Of a stretch of 64,000 nt of DNA, positions 8,301 through 17,016 are shown piece by piece. Within the stretch, counting starts at the first letter, position 1, and the number at the start of each line of letters is the position of its first letter. The notes under the pieces were generated by a model. That model saw only the letters and a list, made by a program, of their open reading frames with translations. It did no database searches and was not told where the DNA came from. Source of the DNA: Hymenobacter swuensis DY53 (GTDB taxonomy: Bacteria; Bacteroidota; Bacteroidia; Cytophagales; Hymenobacteraceae). The stretch covers positions 3,494,501 to 3,558,500 of the forward strand of contig NZ_CP007145.1 in the NCBI RefSeq assembly GCF_000576555.1, in the 5' to 3' direction. The translations under genes and the position numbers were made by a program.

Positions 8301-8788
8301 AGTCGCCGGAAGGCCTGGGCCATGATTCGCTCGGCGGCTTCCGGAGTGAAGTGGGAGAAATAGCGCAGCAGCTGGGCTACGGCTCCCGGCAGACTCAGCC
8401 CGCCGGCCTGCACTGCTTCAGCCAAGTACTCGGCCAGCGTGTCGGGGTGGCCGGTGAGGGCCGGGAACTCGTGGTGGGTTTTGTAGCGGACCAGAATATT
8501 AACGCGCAGCCAGGCCGGGGCGCCGGGTACCTGGGCCAGCAGGCGCTCCATCACCAGCTGCACTTCATCCATAAACAACGTGCGCACCAGGCCGTGGGGC
8601 GTGGGCACGGGCTGTCCGGCAGCGGCCACCAGCAGCACGGCGGCTGGCATATCGGGCTGCCAGCCGCGCACGTCGGGCGGGGCGCACAGCCAGGCTGTGG
8701 GCGGAAACTGCTCCGGTACCTGGAGTACGGCTGCCAGGGTTTGCATACGTCGTTCTTCCGGCGGTAGCATACGGCAAGGTACAACCAT
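8294..8788 (-). CDS. Conserved-looking hypothetical protein
   Basis: A 164-residue protein I do not recognise. No signal peptide or membrane helix is evident; composition is Ala/Leu/Pro-rich with a DEVQLVMERLLAQVPGAPAWLRVNILVRYKTHHEF stretch split over a helix and strand-like part (no catalytic motif named). It likely folds as a soluble cytoplasmic protein. The start is uncertain: ATG at 8788 (MVVPCR) or 8770 (MLPPEERR). The stop lies inside the T-run of the palindrome at 8215-8300. It is convergent with scoB and divergent from the T9SS gene at 8864. Codon-position GC looks normal for the neighbourhood, supporting a real gene. Confidence 0.6.
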   Translation of the reverse strand: MVVPCRMLPPEERRMQTLAAVLQVPEQFPPTAWLCAPPDVRGWQPDMPAAVLLVAAAGQPVPTPHGLVRTLFMDEVQLVMERLLAQVPGAPAWLRVNILVRYKTHHEFPALTGHPDTLAEYLAEAVQAGGLSLPGAVAQLLRYFSHFTPEAAERIMAQAFRRLK

Positions 8789-8863
8789 ACGGGCGGATGC
8801 GGACGGTTTTACCCGTCCGGCATGTATCTTGGGACCTTCGTCAACTCTTACGCCTTGGTTCTC

Positions 8864-9994
8864 ATGCAACACCGCTACGCCCTGTTACTTTCCGGTCTGT
8901 TTGCCGGCCTGAGCTTCCCGAGTCAGGCGCAAACCTCCCCCACCATCACCCGGGCCGATATGCCGGTGCCCACTGATACGTTGCGCCAGAGCACTGCCCT
9001 CCCCGCCCTACCCGCCAGCGCGCCGCCCCTCAGCCGCAACGGGGCCAACCAGACGTGGAATTACGCGGCCCTGACAGCCACGGCCCAGAACGTAGCCCGT
9101 TTCACCACAGTGCCTGCCGAACCGCTGTACACGTTCACGTTCAACTCGGCGCTGAGTGGCAGCAACCGGGCCACCGTGGCCTCGCCCCATGCCGTGCCGC
9201 TGCCGCCCGGGCTGGCCCTGCCCATCACCGAGCCGTACCAGTTCTTCAATGCTTCCAACGCTGATTTTCGCTCCGTAGGCTACGGCGGGAAGCTGGGCAC
9301 CACGGCCGTACCGGCTACCTATGCTTCGGCTGCTGAGCAGGACGTCATCTACCGCTTTCCACTGAGCTACGCCAGCGCCCCCGATTCGAGCCGCTCGTTT
9401 TTCAGCCTCACCGTTCCCGGCACCGGCTACCTCAGTCAACGACGCAAGCGCGTAAACCGCCCCGATGCCTGGGGCAGCCTCACTACTCCCTTCGGGACGT
9501 TCCAGACGGTGCGTGTAGTGACCCGCATTGAAGACCACGACAGCATTGCGGCCGGCGGCATCAATCAAGGGTTTGATCTGCCGGTTACCCGGGAATACAA
9601 ATGGCTGGCCCCGGGGCAGCATGTGCCCTTGCTTACCATCACCACCACCCAGATAGCCGGTCAGGAAACCGTTTCCCGCGTGGAATACCGCGACGTATAC
9701 CGGCGGATTACGGGCCCGCTAAGCACCGCTACTGCCCTTCCGGCTGCTGCGGTAGCGGTATACCCAAATCCAGTTGCCGGCACCCAGCCGCTCCGGTTGC
9801 GCTTAGTCACCACCGGCCCCGTCACGCTTACGGGCACTGATCTGGCCGGCCGGCAGCTGTTTGAGCAGGTAACCGTCCTGGAAAATGGTGAAGCCGAAGT
9901 ACCAGCCGAAGCATTCGGCCGCTTCCAGGGCGTGCTGCTGCTGCGAGTGCAAACGGCCGCCGGTGTGGCCGTGCGGCGGGTAGTGCGGGAATAA
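8864..9994 (+). CDS. Secreted protein with T9SS sorting domain
   Basis: A 376-residue exported protein. Residues 1-21 form a signal peptide (cleavage near SQAQ), and the last 80 residues are a T9SS type A sorting domain with VAVYPNPVAGTQ and terminal VRRVVRE. The middle contains NGANQTWNYAAL near residue 62, a pattern seen in Bacteroidota secreted proteins of unknown function, and a TPFGTFQTVRVVTRIED segment. I chose the ATG at 8864 because it starts the signal peptide; the earlier in-frame ATG at 8822 adds 14 residues. No enzyme motif was seen. Confidence 0.85.
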   Translation: MQHRYALLLSGLFAGLSFPSQAQTSPTITRADMPVPTDTLRQSTALPALPASAPPLSRNGANQTWNYAALTATAQNVARFTTVPAEPLYTFTFNSALSGSNRATVASPHAVPLPPGLALPITEPYQFFNASNADFRSVGYGGKLGTTAVPATYASAAEQDVIYRFPLSYASAPDSSRSFFSLTVPGTGYLSQRRKRVNRPDAWGSLTTPFGTFQTVRVVTRIEDHDSIAAGGINQGFDLPVTREYKWLAPGQHVPLLTITTTQIAGQETVSRVEYRDVYRRITGPLSTATALPAAAVAVYPNPVAGTQPLRLRLVTTGPVTLTGTDLAGRQLFEQVTVLENGEAEVPAEAFGRFQGVLLLRVQTAAGVAVRRVVRE

Positions 9995-10084
9995 TCCGCT
10001 ATGCTTCCGGGGGCACTACTGAGCCTTTTTGCTACCGAAGTTGTTGTGCAGCCGTACTAGCAGCTACCGGCCCGCCGGAGCTGG

Positions 10085-10092
10085 TACCTTTG
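10085..10092 (+). promoter_or_regulatory. Possible -7 box (TACCTTTG)
   Basis: Exact match to the Bacteroidota -7 consensus TAnnTTTG, 35 bases before the ATG at 10128. No clear -33 TTTG at the expected 19-base spacing. Confidence 0.4.
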
Positions 10093-10127
10093 CTCCATTC
10101 TTCCGAATTTCATTTTTCCGCATCGAT

Positions 10128-11834
10128 ATGCCCACGAGTTCCAATGGGAAAGCTGGCGGTGGTTCCGCCAAAAAACAGACGCTGCCCGGCATGCCGGCCG
10201 CTCCTGAGCTGATGACGCCCACGGCTGTACCGGCCCACAAGCTGGTACTGCGCGCCCTTAAACGTACTGACTTTAAAGCCGTGAAGGAAATCATGGACAA
10301 GGTGTACTCCAATATGGAGGGTGCCTGGGCCCAGGATGAGTACAACGCGCTGCTGAAGAAGTTTCCTGAGGGCCAGATCTGCATCGAGGACAACGGCCAG
10401 GTGGTGGCCGCCGCACTGGCCATCATTGTGCAGTACTCCGACTTCGGTGACCGGCACACCTATTCCAAAATCACCGGCCACGGCAAGTTCGACACTCACA
10501 ATGCCGACGGCGACACGCTCTACGGCGTAGACGTATTTGTAGACCCGGAATACCGCAGCCTGCGCCTGGGTCGCCGCCTGTATGATGCCCGCAAGGAGTT
10601 GTGTGAGAACCTGAACCTGCGCGCCATGGTGGCCGGGGGCCGTATCCCCGGCTACGCGGCTTACGCCAACGAAATGACGCCGGCCAAATACGTGGAAATG
10701 GTGCGCAACAAGGAACTCACCGACCCCATCCTCACCTTTCAGCTTTCCAACGACTTCTACGTCCGTAAGCTCATCCGGGGGTATTTGCCCTACGATTCCG
10801 AAAGCAAGGCCTACGCCACGTTGCTGGAGTGGATTAACGTGTACTACGACGAGGAATTCGACAAGCTGATCGGTAACCAGAAGTCGAACGTACGCATTGG
10901 CATTGTGCAGTGGCAGATGCGCGCCACCAAAAACCTGGAGGACTTTTTCCAGCAGATGGAGTTCTTCGTGGATACTGTGTCGGGCTACAAGGCCGACTGC
11001 GTGCTGTTCCCCGAGTTCTTCAACGCGCCCATGATGGCCCTCACCAACGAAGAGTCGCCTTCCGTGGCCATTCGCTCAATGGCGGCCTTCACTGAGCCCA
11101 TCAAGACCAAGATGATGGAGCTGGCCGTGAGCTACAACATCAATGTCATTGCCGGTTCCATGCCGCTCTACGACGACGGCAAGCTCTACAATGTAAGCTA
11201 CCTCTGCCGCCGCGACGGCACCGTGGACGAGCAGTACAAGCTGCACGTGACGCCCGACGAGGCCAGCTACTGGGGCATGCGCGGCGGTGACAAGCTGCGC
11301 TGCTTCGACACGGATTTTGGCAAAATCGGCATCCTGATCTGCTACGATGTGGAGTTCCCCGAACTCTCGCGCATCCTGTCGGAGGAAGGCATGAAAATCC
11401 TGTTCGTACCCTTCTGGACCGATACCAAGAACGCCTACCAGCGCGTGCGCCTCTGTGCCCAGGCCCGAGCCATCGAAAACGAGTGCTACGTGGCCATTAC
11501 CGGCTCGGTGGGCAACCTGCCACGCGTGGAAAACATGGATATTCAGTACTCGCAGTCAGCCGTGTTCAGCCCTTCCGACTTCGCCTTTCCTCACGATGCC
11601 ATCGTGGCGGAGGCCACGCCGAACACGGAAATGACCCTCATTGCTGACCTCGACCTGGATTTGCTCAAAGACCTGAACACCGGCGGCGCCGTACGCAACC
11701 TGCGCGACCGGCGCAAGGACCTGTACTCTTTGAGCTGGTCGAAGAAAACCGAGCGCGACGACGAATTGCTGGCTCAGGGCGAGGAGCGCGCCCCTAAAAC
11801 CGCCAGTCGCCGCAAGGCCGTATCAGCGGGGTAA
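10128..11834 (+). CDS. Bifunctional GNAT acetyltransferase / nitrilase-family hydrolase
   Basis: A 568-residue fusion. Residues about 35-240 are a GNAT domain (LVLRALKRTDFKAVKEIM, then GVDVFVDPEYRSLRLGRRLYD as the acetyl-CoA loop). Residues about 255-525 are a carbon-nitrogen hydrolase with the full catalytic triad Glu296 (LFPEFF), Lys371 (EQYKLHVTP) and Cys405 (ILICYDVEFPE). The N-terminal 30 residues and the C-terminal 30 are low-complexity and basic. I chose ATG 10128 because the upstream in-frame region is not protein-like and contains a promoter word. Such fusions are known in Bacteroidota; the amide substrate and acetyl acceptor are unknown. A terminator follows at once. Confidence 0.92.
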   Translation: MPTSSNGKAGGGSAKKQTLPGMPAAPELMTPTAVPAHKLVLRALKRTDFKAVKEIMDKVYSNMEGAWAQDEYNALLKKFPEGQICIEDNGQVVAAALAIIVQYSDFGDRHTYSKITGHGKFDTHNADGDTLYGVDVFVDPEYRSLRLGRRLYDARKELCENLNLRAMVAGGRIPGYAAYANEMTPAKYVEMVRNKELTDPILTFQLSNDFYVRKLIRGYLPYDSESKAYATLLEWINVYYDEEFDKLIGNQKSNVRIGIVQWQMRATKNLEDFFQQMEFFVDTVSGYKADCVLFPEFFNAPMMALTNEESPSVAIRSMAAFTEPIKTKMMELAVSYNINVIAGSMPLYDDGKLYNVSYLCRRDGTVDEQYKLHVTPDEASYWGMRGGDKLRCFDTDFGKIGILICYDVEFPELSRILSEEGMKILFVPFWTDTKNAYQRVRLCAQARAIENECYVAITGSVGNLPRVENMDIQYSQSAVFSPSDFAFPHDAIVAEATPNTEMTLIADLDLDLLKDLNTGGAVRNLRDRRKDLYSLSWSKKTERDDELLAQGEERAPKTASRRKAVSAG

Positions 11835-11862
11835 ATCCGGTCCCCACGTAACCGATAGTAAC

Positions 11863-11894
11863 AACGACCTGCCAGCCTTCTGGCAGGTCGTTTT
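11863..11894 (+). terminator. Rho-independent terminator after the GNAT/nitrilase gene
   Basis: ACGACCTGCCAG (11864-11875) pairs with CTGGCAGGTCGT (11880-11891) around CCTT, followed by TTTT (11891-11894). Confidence 0.9.
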
Positions 11895-12056
11895 GTGTGA
11901 TGAAGTGTGCAGTTTTTTGGCTTTCCGGCCTCAAAAAGGCCTTACAAGATTAAAATAGTATTAACCGCCGACTATTTGCCAAAAGGTCCCGTAGATACGG
12001 CCAGCATTTCGCTACTCATCAACTTTTTCTTCATTCACCAACTACTACTTTTTTTC

Positions 12057-14030
12057 ATGTTTACACTATCTACTCGCCGTGGCGGTCTGCTGCTGGGTGC
12101 ATTGGGTTTGCTGGGTTTGTCTTCCGCTTCGGCCCAGACGGTTTATGGGCTATCCAGCACCAACTCACCAGCCGTAGTTAATCTGGTTTCGTTTAACGCT
12201 GCTGCCCCGAGCAACCTTGCCTCGTCGGTGGCTATTACTGGCTTCACGGCAGGTCAGGCTATTGTTGGTATTGACTTCCGGCCAAATACGGGTGAGTTGT
12301 TTGCTTTAGGCTACAACCCCACTGGCACACAAGCCCAGCTATACACCATCAACCGTACCACCGGCGCAGTTACAGCAGTGGGCAACGCGCTGACCCTAGA
12401 TTTGGGTACTAATATTCTGCGTATTGGGTTTGACTTTAACCCCACCGTAGACCGCATTCGGGTGACTGGGGGAAACCGGGCTAATTTCCGCCTAAACCCC
12501 AACAATGGAGCTCTGGCTGCTACCGATGGCACCCTGACTTACGCCACCACCGACGCAAACGCGGCCCAGACGCCGGGTGTGGGCGCCTCGGCTTATACCA
12601 ACAGCTATATCGGAGCTACAGGCACCACGCTTTACAACCTGGACGAAGCCAACAACCGCCTTGTAAGTCAAATCCCTCCGAATGATGGGACGCTGAACAC
12701 CCTTGGTACGCTAAGCATACCCATCAACAGCCAGAGCCAGCTTCAGGCTACTGATCTGGACATCTACTTCAATGCCACCACCGGCACGAATACGGCTTAT
12801 TTGTCAGTAGCTACTGCATCTAGCCTTACTACGCTCTACACCATCAACCTCGCAAACGGTGCTACGACTCAAGTAGGCGACATCGGTGTAGGCTCTTTTG
12901 TGGCCATAACGGATATTGCATTTGCCATTGACCGCCCGGCTACGCTGCCGGCTATTACGGGTCAGTTGGCTTACGCGCTGGCCGGCACCAACCTGCTCAC
13001 GTTTGACACCAACGCCCCCGGCACCATCCGTACCTCGGTGGGCCTGACGGGCGTGGCAGCTACGCAAACTGTGGTGGGCATGGATGTACGGCCGCTGAAC
13101 GGCGCGCTGTACGCGCTGGGCTACAATGCCACGGCTCAGACTGGGCAGCTCTACACTATCAACGCCACCACTGGGGCCGCCACGGCCATCAGCAACTCGC
13201 TGAGTTTGCCGCTGGGTACGGGCAGCATCGGGTTTGACTTCAACCCGACGGTGGACCGCATCCGGATAGTGGGCGTAAACCGCGCCAACTTCCGCATCAA
13301 CCCCAACGACGGCACCGCGGCTCCTCTCGTGGATGGCACCATTACCTACGCCACCACCGATGCCAACGCCGCCGCTACGCCGGCCCTGGGCTCAGTAGCC
13401 TACACCAATAGCTTTCCCGGCGCCGCCGATGCAGCCCGTACCACTACGCTGTTTGGCTACGATGAAGCCCTGAACGTCCTGGTGCGCCAAGACCCGCCTA
13501 ATGCGGGTACGCTCAACACCATCGGCGCTTCGGGTGTGACGGCAACGGCCGGCCCGAATGTGGACATTGATATTTTCAGTCCCGCCGCCGGCACCAACAC
13601 GGCGTATCTGGTAGCTGCTTCGGGTACTTCGGCCAGCTCCAGCCTGTACTCTCTGAACCTGACTACCGGCGCCGCTACCGCGCCAGTCCTGATTGGCAAC
13701 GGCATTGCCGTGCGCGACATTGCCGTGGCACCGGCTTCCGGCGTTACCACCGGCGTCCGTCAGCCCGACGTGGCCACCGGCTTCAGCCTCTACCCGAACC
13801 CCGTAACCGACGCTGCCCGAGTAACTTTCCGCTTGCCCCGCGCCGGACGCACCGAACTCACCCTGACTGATGCGCTGGGCCGGATCGTGGAGCAGAAAGC
13901 CCCCGGCAGCCTCTCTGCTGGTTCGCATACGCTCGACTGGCAGCCTGCCAACCGCCGGGCCGGCGTGTACTTCCTGCGCCTGACGGTAGATGGGGAGTCG
14001 GCTGGTACGCAGCGCGTGCTGGTGCAATAG
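12057..14030 (+). CDS. Secreted tandem DUF4394 protein with T9SS sorting domain
   Basis: A 657-residue protein: signal peptide (residues 1-26, ending SSASAQ), two tandem DUF4394 units (about residues 30-290 and 300-570), and a T9SS sorting domain (GFSLYPNPVTD, then AGVYFLRLTVDG). The units repeat IGFDFNPTVDRIR(V/I), NRANFR(L/I)NPN, YATTDANAA and AYTNS in the same order, so an internal duplication is obvious. DUF4394 is a predicted extracellular beta-propeller-like domain of unknown function. ATG 12057 starts the signal peptide; the longer in-frame ORF upstream is AT-rich leader. It ends before a strong bidirectional terminator. Confidence 0.9.
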   Translation: MFTLSTRRGGLLLGALGLLGLSSASAQTVYGLSSTNSPAVVNLVSFNAAAPSNLASSVAITGFTAGQAIVGIDFRPNTGELFALGYNPTGTQAQLYTINRTTGAVTAVGNALTLDLGTNILRIGFDFNPTVDRIRVTGGNRANFRLNPNNGALAATDGTLTYATTDANAAQTPGVGASAYTNSYIGATGTTLYNLDEANNRLVSQIPPNDGTLNTLGTLSIPINSQSQLQATDLDIYFNATTGTNTAYLSVATASSLTTLYTINLANGATTQVGDIGVGSFVAITDIAFAIDRPATLPAITGQLAYALAGTNLLTFDTNAPGTIRTSVGLTGVAATQTVVGMDVRPLNGALYALGYNATAQTGQLYTINATTGAATAISNSLSLPLGTGSIGFDFNPTVDRIRIVGVNRANFRINPNDGTAAPLVDGTITYATTDANAAATPALGSVAYTNSFPGAADAARTTTLFGYDEALNVLVRQDPPNAGTLNTIGASGVTATAGPNVDIDIFSPAAGTNTAYLVAASGTSASSSLYSLNLTTGAATAPVLIGNGIAVRDIAVAPASGVTTGVRQPDVATGFSLYPNPVTDAARVTFRLPRAGRTELTLTDALGRIVEQKAPGSLSAGSHTLDWQPANRRAGVYFLRLTVDGESAGTQRVLVQ

Positions 14031-14051
14031 TCCTCACCTTACCACCGACGG

Positions 14052-14100
14052 GCAATAGAAAAGGCCGCGCTGCTCCATGCAGCGCGGCCTTTTCTATTGC
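14052..14100. terminator. Bidirectional terminator between convergent genes
   Basis: A perfect 22-base inverted repeat (14052-14073 and 14079-14100) with 5-base loop TCCAT; arms begin GCAATAGAAAAGGCCGCGCT. A-run and T-run flank the GC core on both strands, so it can stop the DUF4394 gene and the convergent RDD gene. Confidence 0.92.
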
Positions 14101-14121
14101 CTGAGAGTATGGACTGACGAC

Positions 14122-14859
14122 TTAGGCGTAGGCACTGTCCTGCAGAGCAAAGTATGCCTGGTCGCGCAGAATGGTGCGCAGAAAGGGTTCATCCGGCAGC
14201 TCGGTCTGGATACCGGTGAGGCCTTTTATTTTACCGGCTACCTCATTAAGCAGCACAAAATCGTGACGCCGCTGTGCCCGGTGCAGCAGTTGCCGCACAA
14301 TGTTTACGTCGTGGTCGGTGAGCAGGGCGGCCTGGGCAAATACCGGTTGGTAGCCTTCGGGGACGCGGGTTTGCGAGGCCACGGCCTGTACCTCGGGCGC
14401 GGGCGGGCGCAGGCTTACCACGGTAGTACCGGCAGCCATGTCGCCGAGGCGCTGGCCCCGGCCGTTGAGCAACGTCGCCACCAGGGCCAGGGAACCTACG
14501 GTCAGCCCGATTTCCACCAGCCCGATCAGCCAGCGCAGCAGATAATCCCCCAGGCCGGGACGGGTGCCATCGAGGCGCGTGACCTTGATGCGGCGCACCT
14601 GCTTACCCAGGCTCTGGCCGTTGAAGAAGATTTCGCAAAGCGGGTGGTAGACCAGCAGCGGAGCCGTAATGAGCGCATACTGCAGAATCCGTTGCTCATT
14701 GTAGGAGCCGGCGAGCCGCTCAATGAGGAAGCTCAGCCCTACCGACCACAGCACCATGACCAGCGCATCCAACAACTGCGCCAGCATCCGGTCGCCCACA
14801 CTGGCGGCCTCATATTCCAGTACCACGTTCTGAGTGGTGTGAATGCGAATTGTACTCAT
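14122..14859 (-). CDS. RDD family membrane protein
   Basis: A 245-residue protein with an RDD domain: VGDRMLAQLLDALVMVLW (residues 22-39) carries the Arg-Asp pattern of the first helix, and GQSLGKQVRRIKVTRLDG and RGQRLGDMAAGTTVV are the other family blocks. Three to four membrane helices occupy residues about 30-150, followed by an 80-residue soluble C-terminal part rich in charged residues. RDD proteins are poorly understood; some affect ion or compatible solute transport. It is divergent from the SpoIIM gene with a 108-base shared upstream region, and the pairing with a MoxR locus is recurrent in Bacteroidota. Confidence 0.88.
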   Translation of the reverse strand: MSTIRIHTTQNVVLEYEAASVGDRMLAQLLDALVMVLWSVGLSFLIERLAGSYNEQRILQYALITAPLLVYHPLCEIFFNGQSLGKQVRRIKVTRLDGTRPGLGDYLLRWLIGLVEIGLTVGSLALVATLLNGRGQRLGDMAAGTTVVSLRPPAPEVQAVASQTRVPEGYQPVFAQAALLTDHDVNIVRQLLHRAQRRHDFVLLNEVAGKIKGLTGIQTELPDEPFLRTILRDQAYFALQDSAYA

Positions 14860-14967
14860 AAAAAAACCTGGTAAAACTGCCCGAAGCGGGCCAATGGAAA
14901 CCTGTATATTTAGCCCGGCGGGCCGGAGTCAGCCGCCAAACTATCTGGCCTTCGGCTTTTGTTAACG

Positions 14968-15924
14968 ATGCGCGAAACTATCTTTTTACAGCTTAATCAG
15001 GCTAGGTGGCAGCAGTACGAGGCGCAGCCCGCCACCGGCCCCGACGAGCTGGCCCAGCGCTACATTGCCCTCACCGATGATTTGGCCTACGCCCAGACGT
15101 TTTATCCGGGCTCGACCACGACGGCATACCTCAATAACCTGACGGGCAAGCTACACCAGGCCCTCTATAAAAACAAAAAGCAGGAATCCGGGCGTTTTCT
15201 GCGGTTCTGGCAGCTGGAGCTACCGATGCTGCTCATCCGGCACCGCCGGGTGCTGCTGGGGGCGCTGGCGTTTTTCCTGCTCACGGCCTTCATCGGGGCC
15301 CTGTCGGCCGCCTACGACGACTCGTTTGTGCGGGTAGTCATGGGCGACACCTATGTGAACCAGACGCTGGCCAACATCGAGAAGGGCGACCCGATGGCCG
15401 TGTACAAGGGCGAAGAAGAAACCCTCATGTTCCTGCACATCACGCTCAACAACATCCGGGTGTCGTTGTACGCCTTTGCGGGCGGCATTACGGGTGGGGT
15501 CCTGACGCTGTTCATGCTATTCCGCAACGGGGTGATGCTGGGCGCGTTCCAGTATTTCTTTCATCAGAAAGGCTTGCTGCTGCCGTCCGTACTTACCATC
15601 TGGATTCACGGTACGCTGGAAATATCGGCCATTGTGCTGGCCGGCGGCGCGGGCTGGGTGATGGCCAAAAGCCTGCTGTTTCCCGGCACCTATTCGCGGC
15701 GCGACTCGCTGCGCCAGGGGGCCCGTGACGGCATGAAGCTGGTTATGGCCCTGGTACCCATTTTCGTGGTGGCTGGTTTTCTGGAAGGCTTCGTAACGCG
15801 CCACACCGACATGCCACTGGCCGCCAGCCTGGGCATCATTGGTACATCGGCCGCCCTCATTGGCGGCTATTTCGTGGTCTATCCGTGGTGGCTGGTACGC
15901 AGCGGCCGCGTGGCAGCCGAGTAG
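14968..15924 (+). CDS. SpoIIM-like (stage II sporulation protein M) membrane protein
   Basis: A 318-residue protein. Residues 1-80 are a soluble N-terminal part (WQQYEAQPATGPDELAQRYIALTDDLAYA), followed by about six membrane helices from residue 92. The family signature region is visible as LFMLFRNGVMLGAFQYFF and WIHGTLEISAIVLAGGAGWVMAKSLLFPG. In this non-sporulating lineage the protein is part of MoxR loci, not sporulation. I chose ATG 14968; the in-frame TTG at 14959 lies only three codons upstream. First gene of a plus-strand operon continuing to DUF58. Confidence 0.9.
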   Translation: MRETIFLQLNQARWQQYEAQPATGPDELAQRYIALTDDLAYAQTFYPGSTTTAYLNNLTGKLHQALYKNKKQESGRFLRFWQLELPMLLIRHRRVLLGALAFFLLTAFIGALSAAYDDSFVRVVMGDTYVNQTLANIEKGDPMAVYKGEEETLMFLHITLNNIRVSLYAFAGGITGGVLTLFMLFRNGVMLGAFQYFFHQKGLLLPSVLTIWIHGTLEISAIVLAGGAGWVMAKSLLFPGTYSRRDSLRQGARDGMKLVMALVPIFVVAGFLEGFVTRHTDMPLAASLGIIGTSAALIGGYFVVYPWWLVRSGRVAAE

Positions 15925-15984
15925 CCGAACCGGACTTCTAGCCACATTTCCCCTGCATATCGACTTTTGCTTTACTTATAGCTC

Positions 15985-17016
15985 ATGCGTCACCTTTCCT
16001 TCACTCAGCCCGGCGATTTTCTACGCGAGCGGAGTTTCAGTCAGAAAATAGAGGCTTCCTTTGATTTTATCCGGGCCCACGCCACCCCATTGGCCCGGGT
16101 GCTGGTTACGCTGGTGCTGCCGCTGGCTCTGCTCACGGGCATCGGGCTGGGCCTGATGCAGGGCGAAATTCTTTCCAGCGTCGGCAGCATGGCCCGCCGC
16201 AGCCGCCTGGGCCGCTACTCCGATTCGCTGCCGGAAGTTTTCACCTCCCCCAGCCTGTGGCTCACTTTGCTGGGCGGCGCGCTGCTGTTTGCGGTGCTGC
16301 ACCTAGTGGTGTACGGCTACGTTGTGTTGCAGGCCGACCGCACCCGCCCCGAGCCGGTGACGCCCGCCGAAGTCTGGCAGCTGGTCAAGGCCCGTATCCT
16401 GGGCCTGATCGGCTCTTACCTGGGCCTGGTGGCGTTGTTCGTACTCAGCATGGTCGTCATTGGCATGACCATGGGGCTAATTTCCGCGTTTTTCGGTGCC
16501 GTGCTGGGAGCCGCCTGGGCCGGTATTATCATGATTCTGGGGCTATATGCGGTAATGGGTTACGTGATGGTGGCCCTGAGCCTCTATTTTGTGGTATGGC
16601 TGCGGGAGCGACGGGGGTTCTTCGGCAGTATCAAACGGTGCTTTGAGCTGATCTGGGGCAAATGGTGGTCTACCTTCGGGCTGCTGATGGTCATGTTCGT
16701 GATGATGTGGCTGATTCTGCTGCTGATGATGGGGGCACTTTCTCTGCTGGGCCTGCCCTTTGCGGAGCTGATGAGCGGGCGGGTAACCGAAATTTCACCG
16801 CTCACTCGGGTGCTGTTTATTGTGTATTCGGGCCTGCAAACGCTGCTTTCGCTAGCCTTTTATCCCCTGCTGATGATTGCTATCAGCTTCCAGTACTTCA
16901 ACTTGGTAGAGCGCCGCGACGGTGAGGGAACCCGCCTGCTCCTCGATTCGCTGGGCCAGGCAGCCCCCGCCGCTGCGCCAATGTCCTTGCGCCCTGATGA
17001 TGAGGGAGAATACTAA
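15985..17016 (+). CDS. Polytopic membrane protein of the MoxR locus
   Basis: A 343-residue integral membrane protein with a cytoplasmic N-terminus (MRHLSFTQPGDFLRERSFSQKI) and about six to seven hydrophobic segments. Characteristic stretches are RERRGFFGSIKRCFELIWGKWW before helix five and an acidic tail ending DDEGEY. I recognise this only as the membrane protein that usually lies between SpoIIM-like and DUF4129 genes in Bacteroidota MoxR loci; no family name is certain. It overlaps the next gene by 20 bases, which argues for translational coupling. Confidence 0.78.
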   Translation: MRHLSFTQPGDFLRERSFSQKIEASFDFIRAHATPLARVLVTLVLPLALLTGIGLGLMQGEILSSVGSMARRSRLGRYSDSLPEVFTSPSLWLTLLGGALLFAVLHLVVYGYVVLQADRTRPEPVTPAEVWQLVKARILGLIGSYLGLVALFVLSMVVIGMTMGLISAFFGAVLGAAWAGIIMILGLYAVMGYVMVALSLYFVVWLRERRGFFGSIKRCFELIWGKWWSTFGLLMVMFVMMWLILLLMMGALSLLGLPFAELMSGRVTEISPLTRVLFIVYSGLQTLLSLAFYPLLMIAISFQYFNLVERRDGEGTRLLLDSLGQAAPAAAPMSLRPDDEGEY

